Shown in pieces: positions 12,084-22,113 of a DNA stretch of 64,000 nt. The translations under genes and the position numbers were made by a program. Below the pieces are notes generated by a model. That model was given only the letters and a program-made list of their open reading frames with translations, had not been told where the DNA came from and did not search any database. The stretch spans positions 10,540,001 through 10,604,000 of the forward strand of contig OX359246.1 in the NCBI GenBank assembly GCA_947179485.1. The letters are read 5' to 3'. Position 1 is the first letter of the stretch; each line of letters starts with the position of its first letter. The stretch comes from Allacma fusca. Its lineage: Eukaryota > Arthropoda > Collembola > Symphypleona > Sminthuridae.

Positions 12084-12500
12084 AATGAGCAGTGTTTTTG
12101 AAAAAAGCAAGTATGTGAGCCTGGATTTTTGAACTTAATAATCTCCCGGAAGCACTAAACGACGCTGGTGATGATGACAGATTGAATCTGGGATTATTCT
12201 GTGAGCAGGTACATATATGTAAATATGTACTAACATCCTACTCTTTTTATAAATATGTATTTATAAATATAATAAACTTTTGTACGCTTGTGAAATAATT
12301 CGTAGAATTTTGTAGTAGCGGAAAAATAAAGTGCTAATAAAATCTTGTTTCACAACTGATTTTGTTTCCAGTTATTCAAAAATCTTGAGGCTGATTAACA
12401 AGCTGGATACTAACTTTTATCAGAGCTATAACTTTCTGAATACACTCTGAAATTTACAATATATTTGTATGCATATTCCAATGGCGAAGCCAGTGGCTCT
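12084..12500. other. 3' UTR and duplicated flank of CRAL-TRIO copy 3
   Basis: Contains the shared GTAGTAGCGG...AATAAAG poly(A) block (12311-12331) also found at 19949-19966. The array's common flank then ends near 12503, where unrelated sequence begins (AGGGTGACCAGAAGTCCTC), probably an insertion breakpoint. Confidence 0.65.
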
Positions 12501-12915
12501 TTATGAGGGTGACCAGAAGTCCTCATTTAACCTAGGGTTACCTGATGACACCATTAGCTAGAATCTAGTAATGATTTCAAATTAGCTGACAAAATTATCA
12601 CGGTAGAATTTTTTGGTAAAGTGAATAAAATTTGTCATAACTTATCATGAATTCCTTCATACAGATAATGCTAACAGAAACTATACACACATATGAACCT
12701 AAATGCAGTCCTGTATGTAAAATAATTGTGATATTTGAAGTTTGAACCCTTTAATTTCGTAATGATCGACACTGCAGTTGTACGAAATAGTTCCGTAGTG
12801 TTGACTTGCAATTGTCAATAACAATTTATAATATCTAACAATTGCCTGCGCCCCTATCAAAAATTTAATTGGAAGATTTCGTTTCTGATTGTTAAGACCG
12901 ATAAAACTTGTGTAA

Positions 12916-13300
12916 ATGAAACTTTCGGAATGGCTAGGGAAAGTTGTCTTCACAATTTTCAGTGGAAAAAGGAACAGTTTTATTAAGTGCAGCACCAAAG
13001 GAGACAAGTATTTTTGGTGCAACATCTGTGAATTTGATGTAAGTTATGCTAATGGTGGGGTCACGGATTTTAAAAAGCATATTTTGACAGAAAATCATAA
13101 AACAAGAGCTACGTGTGTGAGTCCAGCAAATTTGTCTGTGCTTCAAGCATTTAAAAAACAGTGATGACAACTGCCGAATTAGCCCTGACGTATCATGGAG
13201 TAAAGAATCCCCATACTTTCAGAAGAGCGGGCTTTCTTTCTAGTTTAGTGAGACAAATATTTCCAGTTTTTAAAATAGCGGTTTTATTGACTTTAGGAAA
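12916..13300 (+). pseudogene. BED-like zinc-finger N-terminus of a hAT-type transposase, fragment
   Basis: An 82-codon frame encodes KYFWCNICEFDVSYANGG followed by a DFKKHILTENHK segment. This is a C-x2-C...H-x5-H arrangement of the kind found at the N-terminus of hAT-like transposases and their domesticated relatives. After the stop at 13164 a second frame continues with TTAELALTYHGVKNPHTF-like residues. That resembles the AEL...YHxVKHxxSF stretch that follows the finger in these proteins, implying a frameshift. Nothing of the DDE catalytic region follows, so this is a truncated relic. It is the only hAT coding trace I found, but I could not link it to any of the non-autonomous elements. Confidence 0.55.
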
Positions 13301-13898
13301 AATCAAAATTGTAGCTTGAGTTTAAAATATGCTGGCTCTTTTTTTCAACTTGAAACTTTGATAAATGAAATTATATCTTAAGAATGTTAATTTTCTTTAC
13401 AAGCAGATATACAAGAAATAAAAAACAATGAAGTGTTTTCCACTTGCTTTAAGATTTTTATGGTTAGATTTTTATGAAGGTCCGAAAGAATCAGAGTAAC
13501 AGTAATTATTTTCTATCACGGAGGAATATAAATTGTAGTACACTGTATTTTATAAAATAGTTCTATACAAGTTAAAATACAAAAAAATATTAAAAGAGCA
13601 ATTATAAGGTTGCGCAAAAAAATGCTGCAAGTTTCACGCTTTAAAGTTTGATTGCCCGAGTTAAAGTTTTCAAAAAAATAAGTCTAACACAGGGAAATTA
13701 ATCCGTGCCGGCTAATATTTTTCAGGTACATTGTGCATATGCATAACAATTCTCTTTGGACCAGCAATTGATCTCAAAGATTAACAATGAGTACCATTTT
13801 TAAACCCTCATCAACATTCAGTTTTATTAGTGGAAAGTCAACATAAATACTCGAATCATTTTTGTATCCCTTCCCCATTATCTAGTAGGAGTTAAAAA
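13301..13898. other. Intergenic, nothing recognised
   Basis: AT-rich sequence without convincing ORFs, repeats or splice-compatible exons. Confidence 0.4.
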
Positions 13899-14135
13899 TT
13901 ACTTTTCCGTCGTGGGACCGGGAACACAAACTTTGTGGAACGGGGTCGGGCCCAGAAAATTTACAATTTCTGGGTTCGGGAACAGGAACGGGTCCATGCC
14001 CGTATTTGTATTAAGTTCATGGGAACGGGTACCTAAAATACTGTTCCCACCATGACGGGAACGGGTCCGGGTACAGGAACACTTAACGGGAATAACCATT
14101 GAGCGGGAACGGGTACAAAAGGTTTGTGTCAAATT
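13899..14135. repeat. GGGAACGGG-motif repeat arm
   Basis: Many copies of GGGAACGGG, CGGGAAC and GGGTCCGGG within about 230 bp, with an internal inverted match (CGTCGTGGGACCGGGAAC near 13907 versus GTTCCCACCATGACGG near 14042). It resembles one motif-rich arm of the TIR elements seen elsewhere in the window. Ends and target duplication were not resolved. Confidence 0.5.
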
Positions 14136-14231
14136 TGTCAACAACTGAATGGTTAAAATAACTATAGCAGCATATTCATAATAATTGGTTTGGAGAGGTC
14201 TCAATAGTACAGGGCGGAGGGCGGGAAAGCT

Positions 14232-15100
14232 GGAACATGGAGTTCCTCACACTATATATATACATATTGTAACTCCCTAATGGAACTCTTTTAACCATTA
14301 GATTATAATGCAAGGATATCATCGGTGAAGAAGTAAAATGGTGTAGATACATTTTCCAATAAAAAAAACCTGTTTACATCCCCCTGGTTCTTCTAGTGTT
14401 CAAGGGTTGAGATTTTTAATTATTTTTAAAAGTTTCTTGTTTACAAGCCAGAATCAATGGAAGAATCATAAGTTAACAAACCCTGCGCGCTCATTTTATA
14501 TTTTAAACGAGAAATCCCCTAAATTCATAAAATTATTGAAGTTTCAAAATAGTATTTGTAGTATTAAAAATTGCACCTCCCACTCAGAAAAGAATGAGTG
14601 GAGTAGGGATTTGAATTGATTGATTGTGAAGTCATTTGAATACCAGCCTTAATCTTTCCATTAATTGATTTATAATACATGGAGTTTAAGTAATTATATG
14701 TCTACATATGTCCTTAAGTGAAGTCTTTAAAAAAATTCAAGAATTGTGGAAATTGATTGAGACAATTTAATGGGTTGAAAGTTATCCTCGGGCATTTTCT
14801 TCATGTTACGCGTGTGTATATAAAATCTTGATTGTGATACATTCTCACAAGAAATGGTATCATTTTTAGAACTTTTGGGACTTGACAATTAATTGTAGCG
14901 TTGCTTTCCAGCAGTTTCTGAAAAGTGTCTGGCAATTTCACTGAAGATTTTTCCAATATTGAACTGATTAGGGTCCCCCGGTACGTCACGGAAATGATGA
15001 TACAAAAGAATAGCCAAGGCATGAAGGCAACTCTGATCACGTCACTGTCATAAGGGAAAGTCTGTATGGACTGACACTCCTGATTTCAGCTCCGAAAAGC
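14232..15100 (-). pseudogene. Decayed IR copy with its 3' flank
   Basis: Bases 14801-15060 on the minus strand encode residues almost identical to the M3 region of the intact IR at 29381-31588: VIRVAFMPWLFFCIIIS then TYRGTLISSILE, ending LLESNAT. From there the sequence jumps to material matching the intact gene's 3' flank at about 29290-29345 (TAAAACTTGATTGTGATRCATT). About 900 bp covering the ligand-binding S2 half and M4 is therefore missing. Upstream, another deletion joins the pre-M3 sequence to the ACTCCTGATTTCAGCTCCGAAA segment. Bases 14232-14345 match 28688-28805. The order matches the parent locus, so this is a duplicated and then internally deleted copy. It cannot encode a channel. 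Confidence 0.85.
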
Positions 15101-15779
15101 TGCGTATATAAACCACATCATTCCGTATAATCACTATCTATTTAAAACAATTAATGTGTGAGGGCTAAGGACATAATAAATAGAGCCCGAGTACAATTAT
15201 TTAATAAATTAAAAAATTGTTATGCCCATTTATACAGGATGCACTTGTCCTTGGAAGAAACTAAAACTGTATTACACTATTTATTAAAAAATATTAACAC
15301 AAGCGCGCTCATGATAAAAATAAATGTCAAGTTTAAGTAACCAGTAAAATATCATCAAACATTCTACAACATGTGTTGATCCAGGTGATGACTGTTGATA
15401 ATTCCAGTACGTAGTTATGCTTTCGAAGGATTACAAATAAAAATAAATCTATTAGGATGTAATTATAGGTAAATTTGTGAAGTCAAAATGTCTTGGTAGC
15501 AGCTATTTTCATTTTGTGTTATTTTGTATATACCTTTAAATTAGTGCAATCGAAAATGCCCGGGTAGGTTCAGCTACTTTTAAAATATACTATACAGGTA
15601 CATTTTGGGTAATTACTTTTTGAGTACATGTACGTTTCAGGGACAGGTACTCCTGATTTAGTTTGAGTACAGTTACAGGTTCAGGAACATTGAACCCATG
15701 CATTCAGGTACATGTTCGAGTCCAGATAGAGGATTTTTGTACCCATGAGGGGTTCTAGTGTACATATATGCGTTCTCAA
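15101..15779. other. Intergenic; GTAC-rich repeat remnant at 15545-15740
   Basis: No gene was seen. The last 200 bases carry scattered CAGGTAC, GGTACTC and GGTTCAGG motifs like a worn arm of a motif-rich element. No inverted partner or target duplication could be fixed. Confidence 0.45.
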
Positions 15780-17438
15780 CAGTGCTCGGACTGGGTACGG
15801 GTAATACTCGGGTAAATGGGTACGGGTACAGGTACGGGTACTACCCGGGAACAGAAATTGCGCACTCGCAAGTACGCAGGTACTACCTGGGTAGTCTGGA
15901 TTTTAGACAATAAAGTGGGTACAGGTACGGGTATGGGTACTCACTCAGTGGCAATCGGGTAGTACCGAATAGATACGGGTATCACTACATAAAATATCTG
16001 TAGATACCCGTGCATGCTGTACCCGAGTATTTGTGGGTACTTCAACTTTTTCTATTGAGATGGATTACTATGGCTAAGATATGTCAACCTTTGAGCTTTG
16101 GCCTTTAAATCTACTTTGCTTCTTTGTACATATACAGGTACTCGTATCATTGACAGAGCATCGGGAATTCGTTTCATTTCTGATTACGTGGTAGTTGTAT
16201 TCCAACGTTTGTAATGATTCATCTCGGGGATCTAATAAAGAAATATATATAACGTAGAGTCAGTCAGATTGCTTATTTATCTACTTGTAGAATGAAACTC
16301 ATTACAAAAGAATTTCAAGGAGCGGGTGTTGAGTTTAAATTTAATTACCTTCATTATCTGTAGAAGCCGAAAATTAAATTTACTTACATATATTACTTAA
16401 AGAATGAATATACGTTTGTCATTTTCTTGCCAGATCCGTTTATTATTGCTACAAGTATCCAGGGTCGGCAATTTGAAAATGTCAAGGCATTTTCAATCCA
16501 GGGCATTTATGACACTTTGAGCATTTAAGGCATTTATTTCAGTGGATATTTATGAAATCTTGGACAATATCATTCCTTGCAGACAATATTTGGATTCCAG
16601 TCCCTTTGATTATGGTTGATAATTTTGATGTTAATAACGGAGGCATCTGTGCTTGACTTTCAAAGCTCTCACGGAACTATACATTTGAGACTAATTTCAC
16701 CTGTCTTGGTTTAACATTGTCATTTCAGTCAACAAATAAAATATTCAATCTTGCCCCCTAATTTATTTTCTTAAACCACAATATTTCCTATGAATAAAGA
16801 TGTTGAACTCAAATTAATTCGTATAATATTTTGTGAACAGTATTTAAATATATTGTTTTATAAATACATCAGATCGTTGATTAAAAAATGGCAAGATCAG
16901 AAAATCCTACTTTCCTCCTTCTTCACTAACCTTGAGTGCTGTTTTTAGTAATACTCACAATTCTAAACGTCGAGAACTACACCGAAGCTCCCTAAAAAGT
17001 CTCTTATAAACTCCTACGGACTTGCGCTGAAAGATGTTTGAAAATATTTCTTTAGATTGCAACAAACATTTTTGATGTTTGCGAAGTTGAAAAGCAAGTT
17101 TCCGGTTATAAAGATTTTGGTATTAAAGAATAATTCGTTCCAATTGGTTATTCTTACGCTATACAAGAATTATTATTCTTGTATGGTGTAATTAATTAAA
17201 ATTTAATAGCTTATTTTTGCGAGAGCGCATTTCATTGCATTCACCTGGTTATTATTTTGGCGTACTAGCAATTGAATTTCTTCAGTGTTTATTAAAAATA
17301 AACCAGAAATGATTTGAAAAGGTTTTTTAATGCCTAGGGAAAATGAATAAAATCCCGGGAATTATCATTAATGAGCAAAAATGGACAAAATGACATTCGG
17401 GTACGGGTACACGGTTTCTGTACTCAGTCCGAGCACTG
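15780..17438. mobile_element. hAT-like non-autonomous element, GGGTAC arms, TSD GTTCTCAA
   Basis: A 1,659-bp element of the same family as 2639-4368 but in the opposite orientation. The left end is CAGTGCTCGGACTGGGTACG and the right end is CAGTCCGAGCACTG. A perfect 8-bp target duplication GTTCTCAA occupies 15772-15779 and 17439-17446. Internal segments (for example ACTCAGTGGCAATCGGGTAGTA) match the other copy in reverse complement. No transposase is encoded, so it must have moved in trans. Confidence 0.9.
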
Positions 17439-17548
17439 GTTCTCAATTACAAGCACAATCATCTTCGAGGCAGTTACTTTTATTCATTCTATCTCTGGCG
17501 TCTTCAATATTTTACCATTGAATCCTCACTGGTTCAAAGTGTGGAAGG

Positions 17549-18880
17549 ATGTTGAGCCTAATCGTAAGTTACATTTGTCTTGGTTTAGTATTTGGGCTGG
17601 GAGTACTTTCCCACCCCGAAATACCAACAAGCCCCGACGCTGCGACCCCCAATAATCAGGTCAAATCAATTACATTTTTTCCTACTACTTCATAATTATG
17701 TAATTATGTATATCATCCGAAATCAAACCATTTGTATTGTTTTTGAATTAAAATTGTAGGAACAAAACATTGACCTGAACAATTGGCTAGCTTCCAAGAG
17801 CTTACGTACAAAGTGTCCATAAATGGCTTTGACAACGAGAAAAGACCAAGTTAGATAACTCAATCACACACTATTATAGATATTTCGAATTCGAATCATT
17901 ACTAATAATTGAATAAATTCTCAAAAAAGTAATTACCAAGCTAAACTATATTCCCCAGTATTTGTAGTGGAGATGGGAAAATGGCCAATAAGGGCCATTG
18001 TGGAAGCAGGTGAAGAGGAACTGGAGGAATTACATAAATATATAAATCAGATGTTCATCCGGTTTGAAATTGGATCTCGAGCGTTTTTAAATTCGAGCGA
18101 AATTGGTTCAGATGACGGTGTCATGATAATGGACTGGGATCAGTTTAACCTGATACAATTCATCCATGGGCCAAGTAGCAATTATATAGAAGCTATTCTT
18201 CTCATATATAACCATATATGTACATACGCTAATGCATGTAAATGTTATTATTGCGAGTTGATGTTACTAGCATTTCATATGTGATATTGGGATCACCATT
18301 TAAAGAGGAAACCATGTCACGGGTATCGTATCAAGTGTCATTTCATATCGATATCCTTTTTGTTTTTTTTTACTCCAGCCACTAAATTTATCCTAAATCA
18401 TTTTGCCCTCTTCCAAAAACTCCAGGACAAAATGGCCTACGGGTTCTTTGTTAATGGTAATTTTTGTCCTTACCATCCACTGTAAAATATCTCTCCTTGA
18501 AAATATAATCTCTAAAATGTTCATAAGAGTAGATATGTACTGTATAGTTACTATAGATATGCAAATAGTCGAACTAGCTTTCATTCTTTTACAGATTTTG
18601 TTTTTTTTTTATGATTTATTTTGTCACATGCTCCGAACAGCATGTCTAGTCATGAATTTATTCTGATGGAAAATCTGAATGTTTAGCCAACGCTGTGGCT
18701 TCCCAGTTGCTCAATCTGGCCCGTCCAATTATCGGAAGTATGATGGAGCGAGTTGAGATATACGGAACTCAAAAGGATCAATGGATACCGAAACTCCTCC
18801 GGAACATACCTAGAGACCAGTTGCCAGCCTGGTATGGTGGGAAAAAGGAAGATTTCAAGCCTGTGGCGATTTATGGCTAG
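17549..18880 (+). pseudogene. Secreted CRAL-TRIO copy 4, disrupted by a 7-nt deletion in exon 2
   Basis: Exons by homology: 17549-17659, about 17760-17849, 17959-18174, 18379-18456, 18687-18880. The signal peptide (MLSLIVSYICLGLVFGLGVL) and exons 3-5 are open and family-like: FVVEMGKWP, MDWDQFNLIQFIHGP, RDQLPAWYGG. In exon 2, copies 2 and 3 read CCATACTATATCAGTGG where this copy reads CCATAAATGG. The 7-nt loss removes the YYISG core and creates CCA-TAA, an in-frame stop after about 57 residues. The exon 2 donor is also altered (GTTAGA versus GTGAGA). A hAT-like element (19022-19892) sits between stop and poly(A) signal (AATAAA at 19961). A local assembly error is the alternative, but two changes in the same exon favour real decay. 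Confidence 0.85.
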
Positions 18881-19021
18881 GAAGAGCATTATTTTTTAAA
18901 ATGAAGGATGTGAGCCCGGATTTTTGAATTTAAGACTCTCCCATATACACTAGTAAACGACGATGATGACAGATTTATTGAGGGATAATTCCGTGAGCAG
19001 TGATATGTAATTAGTTATACT

Positions 19022-19892
19022 TAGGGTTTGTCAATTTTTAAATGCCTTAGGTATTTTGCCTGCCCGGTATTTTTTGCCCGTAGCAAGGCAAAAAAAAACA
19101 ATTTATGCCTTCGCCTTGCCCTTAAAAATAAATGCCGGGCAAAAAGGCAATAAATGCATGGCAAAAATGGCAAAAATGGCAAAAACTTATGGGAAAAAAA
19201 AACTTCTCGCGAAAAATCTTTGGTGGGGTATGTTGTGGTGCAGCATTGTGCCATGAAGAAGTCAAATCTGTTCAGCAGACTCAACAACAATGAGTATGCT
19301 TTCAAAAATGCCACCATTATAAATGAAAAATTTGAAACAAATGTGAGAATGCTGGTCTATTTGTTTTCAATTTGTAATTTTAGCATACATCCAAAAGTGT
19401 TTAACATTATAAAAACCGACAATACTCATCCAATTTGTCACTTTTTGGGAACTATTGTGTCTAAGTCGAAACTATCGCCTTATTTTTTCAACTCTTTTTC
19501 AACAATTTTCCAAATCACTATCAGAATACGGTTCCTTAATTATCAATATTGTTCATCGTCGGTTTTTTCGTCGCCTTCATCAATTTCATTGAGGCTATTA
19601 ACATCTGACAAAGTGTCTGCAAATAAGTAATTGTCCACGATCCCACATTCTTTTGCTTGTTTGAAAGCCTATTTTAAAGTTGGCCACGGTCGGAGCAAGC
19701 ACTAATGATGGCTGAAATAGAGCGTTCCATGAGCATAGTTATTTTATGCCTATTTTGCCAAGGCAAAAAATATTAAATGCCAATTCTGCCAGCATGGCAT
19801 AAAAAATCATTTTTTGCCCATGTGAATAAATGCCCTAAATGCCTGCCAAATTTGCCATTAATGCCATGGCATTTAAAAATCGACAAACCCTA
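19022..19892. mobile_element. hAT-like non-autonomous element with AAATGCC/GGCAAA arms, TSD GTTATACT
   Basis: 871 bp with inverted ends TAGGGTTTGTC...GACAAACCCTA and a perfect 8-bp target duplication GTTATACT (19014-19021 and 19893-19900). The arms are rich in AAATGCC, TTGCC and GGCAAAAAT. A reading frame crossing the middle (19154-19630) has no recognisable domain, and its N-terminal part is repeat translation. The element lies within the 3' UTR region of CRAL-TRIO copy 4: removing it restores the stop-to-poly(A) spacing seen in copy 3 (about 200 versus 242 bp). Confidence 0.9.
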
Positions 19893-19900
19893 GTTATACT

Positions 19901-20247
19901 ACCATCCAATATTATTATTACACCTGTGAAATAATTCATAGAATTTTGTAGTAGCGGAAAAATAAAGTCATATTATTTCACAATTGAGTTTATCTGCAGT
20001 TCTTCTCCAAAACACTTGAGGCTAATTAACAAGTTGGTGACTAACTTTTACTCCAACTGGGGCGAGAGCTGTAATTCTCTAATTACACTCGGGAATTTAC
20101 AACATGTATGTATGTTCCATTGGCGAAGCCGAATGCTCTTTATTCGTCCTTTAAATCCTTGATGTTAACATTTTTTGAATGAACCGCCTCGAGCGGAACA
20201 AGTCTTGTTTATGGGCTGAACACCAAAGCAGATAAAAATTGCTGCAC
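19901..20247. other. 3' UTR and duplicated flank of CRAL-TRIO copy 4
   Basis: Contains the poly(A) signal block (AATAAA at 19961-19966) and the array's common flank up to about 20247 (ATTGCTGCAC), where homology to copies 1 and 2 ends. Confidence 0.65.
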
Positions 20248-21157
20248 TATGATAATCCAGGGCTAATTATGCAGCCGTGGGTTTGTCACCACTTTGATTT
20301 GTAAATGCTAATAACACACAAATTAGCTTAACTCACACACTCTTTTGCTCCTACTCAATACAACTTTTCCCACCGTACATTGTAAAGACTTGTTTGGCAT
20401 TACGACTCATTATTTAAGATAAAATGTACTGATCTTTAAAACGAGAAAGGAATTGTTTCAACTAAACCTTTTATATGAGCACATGTACCTGTTAGATATC
20501 ATAAACGCCTATTCGGAACTGTAAATGAACACTACAGAACTGTTACGTACAATTATTGTAGTTTACATTATTACGAAATAAAAGCGTTCCAAATTATTAA
20601 AAACATTTTCCCTCCAGGACTATATTTGGGTTCATGTGCGTATAGTTACTATTTGTTACTATAGTAAATATAATTGGGGCAAAGTGACTTTATGATAAAT
20701 TATGTAAAATTTTATTCACTTTGCCTCGAAATGAAACAAAAGAATATTTTTTGCCACTCTGTGAAATCAGGACTAAATTCAAGCTCATCAGGTCAACAGG
20801 TGACCCTGGGTCAAATCAGGACTTCTTGACACCCGGGTACTGTGAAATGCGAAATGTGTGTTTTAAGAAGTTCTGCGTCAATTCCCAGGTTAAAATAGGT
20901 TTGCATTTGCATGTAATCTTAAAATGATATGCTTGAGCAATGGTACATATTTTAAACACACCGGATTTTGTGAAATTACTGGAAATGACTTAAATAAATA
21001 GGTCTCACTATGCAAGTTCTAAACCGGAATCCAGAACAGGGTCCGGCAAATGTAATTTTATTAATCGACATTTGTGCCATTATTAAATAAGTCTTATACA
21101 AAGTGAAACTTAATTTATTTTATTGATTTAATTAATTATTCAGTAGAAGCACGCTCA
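20248..21157. other. Intergenic, nothing recognised
   Basis: No gene was seen. A short inverted repeat (GGGGCAAAGTGA near 20676 with TTCACTTTGCCTC near 20714) could be a small hairpin. Confidence 0.4.
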
Positions 21158-21165
21158 CTTATACA

Positions 21166-22080
21166 TAGTGGTCCCAATCTTTCAATTCAATTCAAAATTT
21201 TCGTTTTGATTCAATTCAGCTTATGAATTGAATGACATAAAATGATTCGATTCAATTCACGATTCACAGGATTCCATTTGATTCATTTCTGCGTGCTGAA
21301 TAGAATCGAATGACGATTCAAATCATTCAGACAGTAAAAGGTGGTAACATAAACATTTTATTGAAGGATTTTATAACGACTACATAAAACAGCGGAAGAA
21401 TATAAGTCAGTTGCACTATCAATAAAATTGTCATTACAGTGACCTTCGCTATATAAGGGATACCCTTACAAGTGATTTTTTGATATAAGAGATTGGGATT
21501 TACAGTCCCGATTCCCATTTACACAATGTATAACACTGCATATAAGGGGTAATGTTTATAGGGGACAAATTTTGCCGGTGCCATGAGCTTCCCTTTTACC
21601 GAGAGTTGACTGTAACATTAGCAAATTCGAGTTGCATATCCTGCTAATTATTGTCCCATTATGACCTAAATTCTACCGTTAGTAAATGTTGTAAGTTGTA
21701 ATAATAATTAATAATAAATGATGTAATTAATATATAAAAATTATTGTTTACGAAATAATTGACTAACCGTTTTTCCAACAAAAATGTCTCAGAAACACGT
21801 GCGAGTTTTTTAATGTGGTGCGTTTCTAGCTACATTTTTTAGCGGGATATGCAAACAAATACGATGTACGTGAATCATTTGAATCGCGATTCAAGGCATT
21901 TCGTGTGATTTCATTCATGAAGTGAATTGAATGAAAAGATTCAATTCATCTTTTGAATTGAATCGAAAAATTATGAATCAGAATTGAATTGAATTGAATC
22001 GAAAAGTTATGAATCAGAATTGAATTGAATTGAATCGAATCGAGTTTTTTTCATTCAGAATTGAAAGATCGGGACCACTA
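21166..22080. mobile_element. hAT-like non-autonomous element with GAATTGAATT arms, TSD CTTATACA
   Basis: 915 bp with inverted ends TAGTGGTCCCAATCTTTCAA...TTGAAAGATCGGGACCACTA and a perfect 8-bp target duplication CTTATACA (21158-21165 and 22081-22088). The arms are iterated ATTCAATTC / GAATTGAAT. It lies about 34 bp downstream of the stop codon of the minus-strand Gr gene, so it falls in that gene's 3' UTR or just beyond. It carries a smaller TA-flanked insertion at 21437-21612. Confidence 0.9.
21437..21612. mobile_element. Small pogo/Tigger-like MITE nested in 21166-22080
   Basis: Imperfect inverted ends CAGTGACCTTCGCTATAT and GAGAGTTGACTG, each bordered by TA (21435-21436 and 21613-21614). 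The ends resemble those of TA-targeting pogo/Tigger-type elements. About 176 bp, non-coding. Confidence 0.5.
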
Positions 22081-22113
22081 CTTATACAGCATGCTCTCTT
22101 TTTTATCTACATT

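Noticed and set aside
19154-19630. 158-codon frame as a gene
   Set aside because: It starts in GGCAAA repeat sequence of a MITE (KNGKNGKN run) and shows no domain; probably chance.
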